DNA of 64,000 nucleotides, from positions 1 to 64,000 of the forward strand of contig JAJBSL010000013.1 of the NCBI GenBank assembly GCA_020540725.1, read 5' to 3'. Shown here piece by piece: positions 1 to 9,307 of the stretch. This stretch comes from Lachnospiraceae bacterium EP-SM-12S-S03 (GTDB taxonomy: Bacteria; Bacillota; Clostridia; Lachnospirales; Lachnospiraceae). The notes below the pieces were generated by a model. It was not told the origin of the DNA. It ran no database searches and saw only the letters and a list, made by a program, of their open reading frames with translations. The stretch's first letter is position 1, and every line of letters begins with the position of its first letter. The translations under genes were made by a program, and so were the position numbers.

Positions 1-75
1 CTACACGGCTCACTGGCGATTACCGTGACCGGACTTGCACCGGCAAGTGTGATCCAGCTTCGCTGGACGCACATC
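1..75 (-). ncRNA. Cobalamin-riboswitch-like fragment (edge)
   Basis: On the minus strand this stretch reads CCGGTGCAAGTCCGG, then CACGGT, then CGCCAGTGAGCC. This closely resembles the conserved core of B12 riboswitches (GGTGCAAATCC helix followed by CGCCACTGT). A small hairpin (TCCAGC-GAA-GCTGGA) precedes it. The usual 5' half (GGTGCC, AGGGAA) is not recognisable, and the 3' half with the GCCAGGAGACC box would lie outside the window. It begins just after the terminator of the tRNA gene, so it would lead a gene beyond the left edge. A degenerate tRNA T-arm is the alternative. Confidence 0.4.
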
Positions 76-78
76 ATG

Positions 79-120
79 AAAAAAAGTGATAGCATGGATC
101 TCTATCTCCTGCTACCACTT
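79..120 (-). terminator. Intrinsic terminator after tRNA-Leu
   Basis: Read on the minus strand, AAGTGGTAGCA pairs with TGCTATCACTT (one G-U), with an inner GGA/TCC extension, followed by seven T residues. It lies seven bases after the tRNA 3' end. Confidence 0.85.
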
Positions 121-126
121 TCAAAA

Positions 127-210
127 TGCCGATGACCGGACTCGAACCGGTACGTAGTCGCCCACGTCAGATTTTGAGTCTGATGCGTCTGCCAATTCCG
201 CCACATCGGC
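127..210 (-). tRNA. tRNA-Leu (anticodon CAA)
   Basis: This 84-base gene folds as a class II tRNA: acceptor GCCGATG pairs with CATCGGC with discriminator A, the D-arm carries GGCGGAATTGGCAGACGC, the anticodon stem TCAGA/TCTGA encloses the loop CTCAAAA (anticodon CAA, reading UUG), there is a variable arm (GTGGGCGACTACGT), and the T-arm is CCGGTTCGAGTCCGG. CCA is not encoded, so the 3' end must be added after transcription. A short hairpin (GTGGAGAT/ATCTCCAC, 216-234) sits in the 5' leader. Confidence 0.95.
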
Positions 211-252
211 ATGATGTGGAGATTTTATCTCCACCACTCACAACCAAGAATC

Positions 253-281
253 ATTCTATCACATTCTCAATTATTATGCAA
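253..281 (-). promoter_or_regulatory. Sigma-A promoter of tRNA-Leu
   Basis: The minus strand has TTGCAT (-35, 276-281), a 17-base spacer and TAGAAT (-10, 253-258). It ends about 40 bases ahead of the mature tRNA. Confidence 0.65.
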
Positions 282-310
282 GTATTTTTTTAACTTTTTA
301 TAAATCTAGT

Positions 311-973
311 TTATTTGTGCATATTAAAGACTACTTTATCCAAATTTTCAAGATCTTCTATTTCCGGTGTATATACGTTATCTTTTTTACTAATCTGTAC
401 TTCTACAGTTTCTTTCTCGCCATATTCCGGTGCACTCAATTTTTCATTAAGAATATCATAAACAATTGTCATAATATCTTCATAGATGGTCGCTTCATCC
501 GGCTGCTCTTCCCCTGCCAGTAATTTTTCTGTCAGATCTGTAAGGTATTCTTCTGAAGCTTCTGTAACTTTTTCTTCAAAATCATCTAACACAAGCAGTG
601 GTTCCACTTCAACTTTTGCAACGAAATTTCCGTCTTTATCTTCTTCCGCACTTACAACATTATATTTTGCCGAACTGAACATGGTTTGTACAAGATTTTG
701 ATATTTTTCTACTAATTCATCCGAAAACTCCTGTCCTTCAACATTCATCATTTCTTCGGTTACTTTGTCAATGTTCTCTTCATAAACTTTCTTAGCCTCA
801 TCCTCTGTCTGTTCAGAAAGTTTGCAAAACTCAGTAAATTGTTGTTTGTAGCTTGCATTCAAATACTCCTGCATATATGCTTTTGCATCGAACTTCTTGC
901 CACATCCTGTAGAAATACCAGCAAACATAAGCGCCGCCATTAATACTGCCATTATTTTCTTTTGTCTTTTCAT
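311..973 (-). CDS. Predicted lipoprotein, unknown function
   Basis: A 220-residue protein. The start is the ATG at 973, which follows AGGAGG with good spacing; a longer reading has no ribosome binding site. Residues 1-24 form a lipoprotein signal peptide (basic MKRQKK, a hydrophobic stretch, then ISTGC as lipobox). The mature part is acidic and helical, and I recognise no domain with certainty; it resembles small DUF5105-type lipoproteins of Firmicutes that have repeated helical segments. It should be tethered to the outer face of the membrane. It is monocistronic, with its own promoter at 1013-1041, and lies between tRNA-Leu and lysA. Confidence 0.8.
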   Translation of the reverse strand: MKRQKKIMAVLMAALMFAGISTGCGKKFDAKAYMQEYLNASYKQQFTEFCKLSEQTEDEAKKVYEENIDKVTEEMMNVEGQEFSDELVEKYQNLVQTMFSSAKYNVVSAEEDKDGNFVAKVEVEPLLVLDDFEEKVTEASEEYLTDLTEKLLAGEEQPDEATIYEDIMTIVYDILNEKLSAPEYGEKETVEVQISKKDNVYTPEIEDLENLDKVVFNMHK

Positions 974-1012
974 AATTATCCTCCTATTATTTTGCACAAA
1001 TAATTTAGATGA

Positions 1013-1041
1013 ATTATATCACAATCAGATAAATTGCACAA
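1013..1041 (-). promoter_or_regulatory. Sigma-A promoter of the lipoprotein gene
   Basis: TTGTGC (-35, 1036-1041), a 17-base spacer and a perfect TATAAT (-10, 1013-1018) on the minus strand, about 40 bases before the start codon. Confidence 0.7.
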
Positions 1042-1050
1042 TATTTTTCT

Positions 1051-2325
1051 CTATTTCTCGCAAAGTTTTTTACCAATCTCAAAACAATCCAGTGTTGCAA
1101 AATAATCTTCCGGAGTTTCCGCACGCCGAATTAGTTTCGCGTTTCCGTCTGCACAGAGAAGCACTTCTGCCGAACGCAGTTTCCCATTGTAATTGTATCC
1201 CATGGAATATCCATGAGCACCAGTATCATGAATGACCAGCAAATCTCCAATATCAATCTTAGGAAGCATACGGTCAATAGCAAACTTATCGTTATTTTCG
1301 CAAAGTGAACCTGTAACATCGTATTTATAATCACACGATTCGTTTTCTTTCCCCATAACTGTAATGTGATGATAAGCTCCATACATAGCCGGCCGCATGA
1401 GGTTGACTGCACAAGCATCACAACCGATATATTCTTTATGTGTATGTTTTTCATGAATCGCTGTTGTCACAAGGCATCCGTAAGGACCCGTCACGAATCT
1501 TCCCAATTCCGTATAGATTGCGACATCTCCCATACCTGCCGGAACAAGTACTTCCTCGTAAACCTTTCTTACCCCTTCACCAATCACTTTGATATCATTC
1601 GGCTCCTGATCCGGCTTATATGGAATCCCGATCCCACCGGAAAGATTTATAAACTTAATATGTGCTCCCGTTTCTTTCTGAAGTTTCACTGCTACTTCAA
1701 ACAAAACTTTTGCAAGCATCGGATAATATTCATTGGTTACTGTATTGCTCGCAAGAAATGCATGGATTCCGAATTCTTTTGCCCCTTTCGCTTTTAAGAT
1801 TTTAAATGCTTCAAAAAGCTGTTCCGTAGTCATCCCGTACTTTGCATCTCCCGGATTATCCATAATATCGTTACTAATCTTAAAAAGTCCTCCCGGGTTA
1901 TAACGACAACTTATCACTTCCGGTATATGCCCTATGGTCTTCTCCAGAAATTCGATATGCGTGATATCATCCAGATTAATAACCGCTCCAAGCTTGTCTG
2001 CCAACTCATACTCTTTTGCCGGAGTTGCATTAGAAGAAAACATGATATCATCCCCCGTAGCTCCTATGGCTTCTGACAATAACAATTCTGTATAAGATGA
2101 ACAGTCACATCCACATCCATACTCTCGCAATATGTCGATCAAAAACGGATTGGGATTCGCTTTCACCGCAAAATATTCCTTATATCCCGGATTCCATGAA
2201 AATGCTTCTTTCAATGCTTTTATGTTATCCCTGATCCCCTTTTCATCATAAAGATGAAATGGGGTCGGGTATTTTTTCACTATTTCCTCTAGCTGTTCCT
2301 TCGTCACAAATGTTTTCTTCTCCAA
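1051..2325 (-). CDS. lysA: Diaminopimelate decarboxylase (LysA family)
   Basis: A 424-residue PLP enzyme of the alanine-racemase fold type III. It should decarboxylate meso-diaminopimelate to lysine in the cytoplasm. Visible landmarks are YFAVKANPN with the PLP-binding lysine (K55), the phosphate-binding SGGIGIPY, ELGRFVTGP, the catalytic-cysteine region CENNDKF (about residue 342) and HDTGAHGYSMGYNYNG near the C-terminus. The usual HIGSQ-type motif is replaced by HAFLASN, so a related amino-acid substrate is possible. The start is a TTG with a modest upstream AGGGA. It lies 36 bases after pyruvate kinase and is probably the last gene of a three-gene transcript. Confidence 0.88.
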   Translation of the reverse strand: MEKKTFVTKEQLEEIVKKYPTPFHLYDEKGIRDNIKALKEAFSWNPGYKEYFAVKANPNPFLIDILREYGCGCDCSSYTELLLSEAIGATGDDIMFSSNATPAKEYELADKLGAVINLDDITHIEFLEKTIGHIPEVISCRYNPGGLFKISNDIMDNPGDAKYGMTTEQLFEAFKILKAKGAKEFGIHAFLASNTVTNEYYPMLAKVLFEVAVKLQKETGAHIKFINLSGGIGIPYKPDQEPNDIKVIGEGVRKVYEEVLVPAGMGDVAIYTELGRFVTGPYGCLVTTAIHEKHTHKEYIGCDACAVNLMRPAMYGAYHHITVMGKENESCDYKYDVTGSLCENNDKFAIDRMLPKIDIGDLLVIHDTGAHGYSMGYNYNGKLRSAEVLLCADGNAKLIRRAETPEDYFATLDCFEIGKKLCEK

Positions 2326-2361
2326 TTTTTCTCATTCCCTTCGTATGATTTTTTCTTTTGC

Positions 2362-3798
2362 TTATTCGATCACAACAATACGCATCATGTTGCTCACACC
2401 ATCACGACTCTTCGGAATTACAGTGGACGGAATCCCTGCTGTAAGAACAACAATATCTCCCGTCTCCACAAATTGCTTTGCCGTTGCAAGTTCAATAGCT
2501 TCATTGCAGATATCTTCCGTTGTATGGCATTCTACGGATTTTGCAGGGCACACACCCCAGAAAATCTGCATTTTCCGTAATGTTTCTTCATTCGGTGTTA
2601 CTCCTATAATATCTGCCTTCGGTTTGAATTTTGACACAACCCTTGCCGTTGCTCCTGACATAGTCGGCGTAAGTATACATTTTGCATTCAGATTTGCAGC
2701 CGTCGCCACAGAAGAATACCCGATTGCACTAGAGATACTCTTTCTTCTATGTTCCTGAGACTTTTGGAGAAGTCTGTCATAATCCAAATGTTCCTCCGTG
2801 TTCTTTACAATCTGTACCATCATCTGAAGCGCTTCTACCGGATATTTGCCTTGCGCAGTTTCCCCCGACAACATGACCGCATCCGTCCCGTCATATACCG
2901 CATTTGCAACATCTGTCACTTCTGCTCTTGTCGGTCTAGGATTGCGGATCATAGAATCCAGCATCTGCGTCGCCGTAATAACCGGTTTGAAATTGTCATT
3001 ACATTTTTGAATTAATATTTTCTGAAGGTAAGGTACTTCTTCTGATGGGATTTCCACTCCAAGATCACCGCGGGCCACCATAATTCCATCCGCACAATGG
3101 ATAATCTCATCAATATTTTTGATACCTTCTGCATTTTCAATCTTTGCGATAACCGGAAGATATGGTGCACCGCACTCTTTCAAAAGTGCCTTGATTTCAA
3201 GTACCCCTTCTGCCGAACGGATGAAAGAAGCTGCAATAAAATCTATCCCCTGCTCTACGCCAAATCGAATATCTTCTTTGTCTTTCTCTGTAATAGCCGG
3301 AAGCCTCACTGCCACATTTGGTACATTGACACCCTTTCTTTCCCCAAGTTCTCCGCCATTTAATACCGTACAGATAATCTCCGGTTCATGAATTTTATTT
3401 ACTTCCAGCTCAATCAGACCATCATCAATGAGAATCCTTTTGCCCGGTTCCACATCTTCAAGCAGTCCATCATAAGAAACCGATACTCGATGCTCATTTC
3501 CCACAATCTGTTCCGTTGTAAGAACGAATTTTTCTCCTTCTGAAAGCATTACTCTTTTACCGCCTTCCAAAACTCCGGTACGGATTTCCGGGCCTTTTGT
3601 ATCCAACAAAATCGCAACCGGTCTTCCCACTTCCTCACGGACATCTTTCAGCATATCCATTCTCTTCTTCTGTTCTTCATGCGTTCCATGAGAGAAATTG
3701 AAACGAGCCACATTCATACCGTTTTCCACCAATTTCTTCATCACTGCTCTGTCATCTGCATTTGGACCTAATGTACATATAATTTTTGTTTTTCTCAT
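2362..3798 (-). CDS. pyk: Pyruvate kinase
   Basis: A 478-residue enzyme of usual bacterial length, converting phosphoenolpyruvate and ADP to pyruvate and ATP. It opens with MRKTKIICTLGP and contains NVARFNFSHG, LDTKGPEIRTG, the metal/substrate region MVARGDLGVE, and ATQMLDSM with PTRAEVTDVANAV. The C-terminal domain ends in SNMMRIVVIE; the extra PEP-utiliser-like domain of some Bacillus enzymes is absent. The ATG at 3798 follows AGAGGGA; an in-frame start six codons upstream would overlap that site. It is co-directional with the rhomboid-like gene upstream (37-base gap) and lysA downstream. Confidence 0.97.
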   Translation of the reverse strand: MRKTKIICTLGPNADDRAVMKKLVENGMNVARFNFSHGTHEEQKKRMDMLKDVREEVGRPVAILLDTKGPEIRTGVLEGGKRVMLSEGEKFVLTTEQIVGNEHRVSVSYDGLLEDVEPGKRILIDDGLIELEVNKIHEPEIICTVLNGGELGERKGVNVPNVAVRLPAITEKDKEDIRFGVEQGIDFIAASFIRSAEGVLEIKALLKECGAPYLPVIAKIENAEGIKNIDEIIHCADGIMVARGDLGVEIPSEEVPYLQKILIQKCNDNFKPVITATQMLDSMIRNPRPTRAEVTDVANAVYDGTDAVMLSGETAQGKYPVEALQMMVQIVKNTEEHLDYDRLLQKSQEHRRKSISSAIGYSSVATAANLNAKCILTPTMSGATARVVSKFKPKADIIGVTPNEETLRKMQIFWGVCPAKSVECHTTEDICNEAIELATAKQFVETGDIVVLTAGIPSTVIPKSRDGVSNMMRIVVIE

Positions 3799-3835
3799 GC
3801 TTTTCCCTCTTTCCATACCTAATATTTGGTTCTAT

Positions 3836-4708
3836 TTATTTTATATGCTCATGAGTAAATAGGTGGTCCTGACAATACTCATAAGCACCGTTACACTTAG
3901 AACAGTATCTGAATTCCAAATTCGGATCATCCAACTCCGTTCGTCCACAGACTGCACATTTATGCTTCGCACCTTCTGCTGCAGCCGCTTTGTTTACACG
4001 GGCATTTCTGACTTCTTTTTGAAATTTTTTCCTTCTGCGAGACTGCTTCGGCGAATATGCTTTGAAGTTTCTCGACGAAAAATAGAAAATCACAAAGTTC
4101 AAAAGTGATACAGCCGCCGCAATGGCTCTTGCCTGATAAACCACGCCAATATACGGATTCCCTCCGTACGCCGGCATAAATGCCTGCAGAATCGTGTATC
4201 CAAAGAAAATTCCATCCAAAAGCGCAAGATATTTCACCTTTACCGGAATGATAAAAAACAGAAGAAACTCCACATTCGGATAAAGCGCTGCAAAGGCAAA
4301 AAACAGAGATAAATTCAAGTAAGTTGTTCCAATCGGCATAGAAATACCTGTCGCAAAATAAACAACGAATCCCGCAATAATATGGAACAATACTCCGGAA
4401 AAGAAGTATAGATTAAAGCGAAACGCTCCCCACTCTGCCTCAAGATGCTGTCCGATCATGTAATAAAGATACAAGGCAAACGCAAGGAAAATAATACTCG
4501 TCTCCATAGGCTGTGCCAGAAATGTCACAAGGCGCCATACCTGTCCATGCAGGATTTCCTCTACATTCAACGATAAATACGTGTCAAAAAATCCAGGATT
4601 TAACATATCAATCAAATACCCGCCAATGTACAAAATAATGATATAATACATCAGATTGTTGATTGCATATCGCCCGAATTTTCGTTCCAGTTTCTGAATC
4701 CAGTTCAT
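3836..4708 (-). CDS. Rhomboid-like membrane protein with zinc ribbon, probably not a protease
   Basis: A 290-residue protein with about six transmembrane helices (residues 15-210), followed by a basic linker and a C-terminal cysteine cluster (CAVC near residue 250, then YCSKC, a further C and H) that looks like a zinc ribbon. Spacing of helices and the GQVWRLVTF segment resemble rhomboids, but the serine motif GxSG is replaced by GTTY and no catalytic histidine is visible in the last helix. I therefore infer a pseudoprotease or membrane scaffold. The ATG at 4708 follows GGAGGAG at good spacing; an in-frame TTG upstream overlaps that site. It is the first gene of the presumed rhomboid-pyk-lysA transcript. 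Confidence 0.75.
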   Translation of the reverse strand: MNWIQKLERKFGRYAINNLMYYIIILYIGGYLIDMLNPGFFDTYLSLNVEEILHGQVWRLVTFLAQPMETSIIFLAFALYLYYMIGQHLEAEWGAFRFNLYFFSGVLFHIIAGFVVYFATGISMPIGTTYLNLSLFFAFAALYPNVEFLLFFIIPVKVKYLALLDGIFFGYTILQAFMPAYGGNPYIGVVYQARAIAAAVSLLNFVIFYFSSRNFKAYSPKQSRRRKKFQKEVRNARVNKAAAAEGAKHKCAVCGRTELDDPNLEFRYCSKCNGAYEYCQDHLFTHEHIK

Positions 4709-4749
4709 AAAAAACGACTCCTCCAATATAATTAATTAGCATATGTGTA

Positions 4750-4778
4750 ATTCTACATTTTCTCTATAAGTTTGTCAA
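4750..4778 (-). promoter_or_regulatory. Sigma-A promoter of the rhomboid-pyk-lysA transcript
   Basis: A consensus TTGACA (4773-4778), a 17-base spacer and TAGAAT (4750-4755) on the minus strand, about 40 bases before the start of the rhomboid-like gene. Confidence 0.8.
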
Positions 4779-4858
4779 TTCCGCTCCTTAAGTTTACAAC
4801 ATTTTAACATTTATAGAAATTGCCCATATTTCAAACAAAATATATAATAAATTTGTAA

Positions 4859-4887
4859 TTGTCTTTTTGAAATGATTGTCGTATAAT
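4859..4887 (+). promoter_or_regulatory. Sigma-A promoter of the activase-like gene
   Basis: TTGTCT (4859-4864), a 17-base spacer and TATAAT (4882-4887) on the plus strand. It implies a leader of roughly 65 bases before the ATG at 4961. It is divergent from the promoter at 4750-4778. Confidence 0.7.
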
Positions 4888-4960
4888 GTAGTTTGCTTAA
4901 AAATGTTATTACACATTTAATAGGAAGTAATTGATATAATTACACGTTAGGAGTCGAAAA

Positions 4961-7900
4961 ATGAACGAAAAAATATTATATACGCTAGGAATCGACATCG
5001 GTTCCACTACTGTAAAAATTGCGATTTTAAACAATGAGCATGAGGTATTATTTTCCGATTACGAACGTCATTTTGCAAATATTCAGGAAACTCTGTCTGA
5101 CCTTCTTGGACGGGCAATTCATAAACTCGGAGTCATCAACGTTTCACCGGTGATCACCGGTTCCGGCGGCCTTACACTTGCCAAACATCTGGACGTTCCC
5201 TTTGTGCAGGAAGTAATTGCCGTCTCTACCGCGTTACAGGATTATGCACCTCAGACAGATGTTGCCATAGAACTTGGTGGAGAAGACGCTAAGATCATCT
5301 ATTTTGAAGATGGCAATGTGGAGCAGCGTATGAACGGCATATGCGCCGGAGGTACCGGTTCTTTCATTGATCAGATGGCCTCTCTTCTTCAGACGGATGC
5401 CATGGGCTTAAACGAATACGCCAAAAATTATCAGGCTTTATACACCATCGCAGCACGTTGTGGTGTATTTGCAAAATCGGACATTCAACCACTTATTAAT
5501 GAAGGTGCCACTAAGGAAGATTTGGCCGCTTCTATTTTCCAGGCTGTAGTCAATCAGACAATCAGCGGGCTTGCCTGTGGAAAGCCGATTCGCGGACATG
5601 TTGCCTTTTTGGGAGGTCCTCTTCATTTTCTTTCTGAACTTCGCGTCGCGTTTATCCGGACACTTCATCTGGATGATGAACATATTATTACTCCGAATCA
5701 TTCACACTTATTTGCAGCGATCGGTTCAGCTCTAAACTCCAAGAAAGATATTTCCGTGCCGATTCAAACATTGCAGACTCGGCTTGCAAACCGTATCCAT
5801 ATGGATTTTGAAGTAGAACGCATGGAACCTCTTTTCAAAAGTAAGGAGGACTACGAGAATTTTGAAGCAAGGCATGCCAAACATCAAGTCCCGGTGAAGG
5901 ATCTCTCTACCTATAAAGGGAAATGTTTCCTTGGAATTGATGCCGGCTCAACCACAACCAAAGCCGCTCTTGTAGGCGAAGACGGAACACTTCTTTATTC
6001 CTTCTACAACAATAATAACGGTGATCCTCTCGGGACAACAATCACAGCGATTAAAGACATCTACAGCCAGCTTCCTGACGGAGTCGAAATTGTCCATTCC
6101 TGTTCCACGGGTTACGGCGAAGCGCTTGTAAAATCCGCTCTTTTGTTAGATGAAGGTGAAGTAGAAACCATCTCCCACTATTATGCAGCCGCTTTCTTTG
6201 ATCCCGATGTAGATTGTATCCTTGACATCGGTGGCCAGGATATGAAATGTATCAAAATCAAAAATAATACTGTTGACAGTGTGCAGTTGAACGAGGCTTG
6301 TTCTTCCGGTTGTGGTTCCTTTATCGAAACTTTTGCCAAGTCCCTCAATTACTCAGTGGAAGATTTTGCGCATGAAGCACTTTTTGCTCAAAATCCAATC
6401 GATCTCGGAACCCGTTGCACCGTATTTATGAATTCCAAAGTAAAACAGGCGCAAAAAGAAGGTGCTTCTGTGGCAGATATTTCAGCCGGGCTCGCCTATT
6501 CCGTTATTAAAAATGCGCTTTACAAAGTAATCAAAGTGTCCGATGCCTCGGAACTTGGTAAAAACATTGTAGTTCAAGGGGGTACTTTTTATAACAACGC
6601 TGTTCTTCGAAGCCTGGAAACTATTGCCGGGTGCGAAGTCATTCGACCGGATATCGCCGGAATCATGGGAGCATTCGGTGCAGCTCTTATTGCAAGAGAG
6701 CGTTACCGCAACAGTAACGGTACAACCATGCTTCCTATCGAAGAAATTGAAAATTTAGAATACACAACAACCATGGCTAAATGTAACGGTTGTACAAATA
6801 ACTGCCGGCTCACCATCAATAAATTCAGTGGAAACCGTCGTTTCGTCACTGGAAACCGCTGCGAAAAAGGACTGGGAAAAGAAAAGAAAGTTTCTGATCT
6901 TCCAAATTTGTTTGCATATAAAAACGAGCGTTATTTTGGTTACACCCCACTTACTAAGGAGGAAGCAAAAAGGGGAACTGTAGGTATCCCGCGCGTATTG
7001 AACATGTACGAAAATTATCCGTTCTGGTTTACATTTTTCAATGCACTACATTTTCGGGTGGTTCTTTCTCCGCCGTCCAACCGCAGAATTTATGAGCTTG
7101 GTATCGAATCCATCCCGAGCGAATCAGAATGCTATCCTGCAAAACTTGCGCATGGACATGTAAAATGGCTGATAGATGAAGGCCTTTCCTTTATCTTCTA
7201 TCCGTGCATTCCATATGAGCGGGAAGAGTTTAAAGAAGCAAACAATCATTATAACTGTCCGATTGTGACCTCTTACGCGGAAAATATTAAAAATAATGTA
7301 GACGAAATTACAAGCGGAAAAATAGATTTCATGAATCCGTTCATGTCTTTCCGAAGCGAGGAAACATTATCTTCGCGATTGACAGAGGAACTCGGAACCA
7401 AATTCAATATTTCCGCTGAAGAGATCAGAAATGCAGTACATTTGGCATGGGAAGAACTTGCTGCCTGTCGCGCAGATATCCGGCGCAAGGGGGAGGAAAC
7501 CATTGCTTATCTTGACAAAACCGGAAAACGGGGAATTGTTCTTGCCGGGCGCCCATACCACATGGATCCTGAAGTACATCACGGTATACCGGAACTGATC
7601 AATTCCTATGATATCGCTGTGCTGACTGAAGATTCCATATCACATTTGCACGAAGTTGAGCGTCCTCTTATTGTCATGGATCAATGGATGTACCACTCAA
7701 GGCTATATGCTGCCGCTAATTTTGTGAAAACAAAAGACAACCTGGATCTGATTCAGTTGAACTCTTTTGGCTGCGGTCTGGATGCTGTAACAACCGATGC
7801 CGTTTCCGATATTTTGACAAAATCCGGAAAAATTTATACGTCTCTCAAAATCGATGAAGTGAACAATTTGGGAGCTGCAAGAATCCGTATCCGTTCTCTT

Positions 7901-9208
7901 CTCGCCGCAATCCGCGTCCGTGAAGAAAAACAAATGAAGCGTACGATTCAGCCTTCTTCCATTACAAAAGTGCCGTTTACCAAAGAAATGCGGAAAGATT
8001 ACACTATTCTTTGTCCGCAAATGTCACCAATACATTTTGATATTTTGGAACCGGCTATGCGTTCCTGCGGCTATAACATCGAAGTCTTAGGAAACGATAA
8101 TAAGTCCGCAGTCAATGTGGGGCTCAAATATGTAAATAATGATGCCTGCTATCCATCCCTTATCGTAGTCGGGCAGATTATGGAGGCAATCCTTTCAGGC
8201 AACTATGATACCGATAAAATTGCAGTAATCATCACGCAAACCGGAGGCGGTTGCCGCGCCTCCAACTATATTGGCTTTATCCGCCGCGCATTGAAAAAAG
8301 CCGGATATGAACACATTCCGGTTATTTCGCTGAACTTAAGCGGATTCGAAGAAAATCCGGGATTCAAGATTACGGTTCCTCTGATTCTAAAAGGGGTGTA
8401 CTCTCTGATATTTGGAGATATCTTCATGCGAGCATTGTACCGCATGCGGCCATACGAAATCACTCCAGGATCTGCTGATGCTCTTCATGAAAAATGGAAA
8501 GCAAAATGCATTCAATTTGTGCAGAAAAAATTTCCTGGCAAACATGAATTCAACAAACTATGCCGTGAAATTATAGAAGATTTTGATAAACTTCCAATCC
8601 ATGATATGAAAAAACCACGTGTAGGCGTTGTCGGTGAGATTCTTGTAAAATTTCATCCTACTGCAAATAACCATCTTGTGGAATTATTGGAACAAGAAGG
8701 TGCCGAAGCTGTTGTACCTGATTTATTAGACTTCTTCTTATACTGCTTTTACAACGCAAACTTTAAAGCTGATAATCTGGGCATGAGCAAATCTACCGCT
8801 AAGAAAGCCAACTTAGGCATCAAGGCTTTGGAGTGGTTCCGCGCTCCTGCCGCAAAAGCATTTGCAGAAAGTAAGCACTTTACTCCTCCGGCACAGATTA
8901 AAAATCTTGCCGATATGGCAAAGGAAATCGTTTCTCTTGGAAATCAGACCGGTGAAGGTTGGTTCCTTACAGGAGAAATGTTAGAATTAATTGAAAATGG
9001 CGCGAAAAACATTGTATGTACTCAGCCATTTGGATGCCTTCCGAACCACATTGTGGGAAAAGGCGTCATCAAAGAACTTCGCCACAAACATCCCGAAGCT
9101 AATATCGTAGCCATCGACTATGACCCGGGTGCCAGCGAAGTAAACCAGCTCAATCGTATCAAGCTAATGCTCTCAACCGCCAACAAAATGATGCGCGAAA
9201 GCAATTAG
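4961..9208 (+). CDS. Large 2-hydroxyacyl-CoA dehydratase activase-like protein (double BadF/HgdC domain)
   Basis: A 1415-residue cytoplasmic protein. Two ASKHA ATPase domains open with GIDIGSTT (residue 9) and GIDAGSTT (about 326); each has an activase-type cysteine loop ([19 protein letters not shown]) that in HgdC-like activators ligates a shared [4Fe-4S] cluster. A cysteine-rich linker (CNGCTNNC, about 605) follows, then a DUF2229-like region (from about 670) and a C-terminal part resembling dehydratase subunits (CPQMSP about 1017, [10 protein letters not shown] about 1092, QPFGCLPNH about 1353). Known family members inject electrons into radical dehydratases using ATP. No dehydratase or substrate gene is adjacent, so the partner is unknown and it may act by itself. 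The ribosome binding site is TAGGAG. Single gene between its own promoter and terminator. Confidence 0.9.
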   Translation: MNEKILYTLGIDIGSTTVKIAILNNEHEVLFSDYERHFANIQETLSDLLGRAIHKLGVINVSPVITGSGGLTLAKHLDVPFVQEVIAVSTALQDYAPQTDVAIELGGEDAKIIYFEDGNVEQRMNGICAGGTGSFIDQMASLLQTDAMGLNEYAKNYQALYTIAARCGVFAKSDIQPLINEGATKEDLAASIFQAVVNQTISGLACGKPIRGHVAFLGGPLHFLSELRVAFIRTLHLDDEHIITPNHSHLFAAIGSALNSKKDISVPIQTLQTRLANRIHMDFEVERMEPLFKSKEDYENFEARHAKHQVPVKDLSTYKGKCFLGIDAGSTTTKAALVGEDGTLLYSFYNNNNGDPLGTTITAIKDIYSQLPDGVEIVHSCSTGYGEALVKSALLLDEGEVETISHYYAAAFFDPDVDCILDIGGQDMKCIKIKNNTVDSVQLNEACSSGCGSFIETFAKSLNYSVEDFAHEALFAQNPIDLGTRCTVFMNSKVKQAQKEGASVADISAGLAYSVIKNALYKVIKVSDASELGKNIVVQGGTFYNNAVLRSLETIAGCEVIRPDIAGIMGAFGAALIARERYRNSNGTTMLPIEEIENLEYTTTMAKCNGCTNNCRLTINKFSGNRRFVTGNRCEKGLGKEKKVSDLPNLFAYKNERYFGYTPLTKEEAKRGTVGIPRVLNMYENYPFWFTFFNALHFRVVLSPPSNRRIYELGIESIPSESECYPAKLAHGHVKWLIDEGLSFIFYPCIPYEREEFKEANNHYNCPIVTSYAENIKNNVDEITSGKIDFMNPFMSFRSEETLSSRLTEELGTKFNISAEEIRNAVHLAWEELAACRADIRRKGEETIAYLDKTGKRGIVLAGRPYHMDPEVHHGIPELINSYDIAVLTEDSISHLHEVERPLIVMDQWMYHSRLYAAANFVKTKDNLDLIQLNSFGCGLDAVTTDAVSDILTKSGKIYTSLKIDEVNNLGAARIRIRSLLAAIRVREEKQMKRTIQPSSITKVPFTKEMRKDYTILCPQMSPIHFDILEPAMRSCGYNIEVLGNDNKSAVNVGLKYVNNDACYPSLIVVGQIMEAILSGNYDTDKIAVIITQTGGGCRASNYIGFIRRALKKAGYEHIPVISLNLSGFEENPGFKITVPLILKGVYSLIFGDIFMRALYRMRPYEITPGSADALHEKWKAKCIQFVQKKFPGKHEFNKLCREIIEDFDKLPIHDMKKPRVGVVGEILVKFHPTANNHLVELLEQEGAEAVVPDLLDFFLYCFYNANFKADNLGMSKSTAKKANLGIKALEWFRAPAAKAFAESKHFTPPAQIKNLADMAKEIVSLGNQTGEGWFLTGEMLELIENGAKNIVCTQPFGCLPNHIVGKGVIKELRHKHPEANIVAIDYDPGASEVNQLNRIKLMLSTANKMMRESN

Positions 9209-9220
9209 CACTGCAGATAA

Positions 9221-9270
9221 AAAGAAGAATCTTGAGACTTCACTTATATAAGCCTCAAGATTCTTCTTTC
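9221..9270. terminator. Bidirectional intrinsic terminator
   Basis: A perfect 16-base inverted repeat (AAAGAAGAATCTTGAG at 9221-9236 with its complement at 9254-9269) has T-rich ends on both strands. It closes the plus-strand activase gene and the minus-strand DUF3169 gene, which converge here. Confidence 0.85.
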
Positions 9271-9307
9271 ATTTTATAGACGAACCTTTTCAGAAATCAA
9301 TACCGCC

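Noticed and set aside
1..75. A second tRNA gene upstream of tRNA-Leu
   Set aside because: A T-arm-like helix is present but no acceptor stem or anticodon arm can be drawn; the riboswitch core fits better.
486..701. Plus-strand reading frames opposite the lipoprotein and many other genes
   Set aside because: They are serine/phenylalanine-rich complements of real genes, lack ribosome binding sites and resemble no family.
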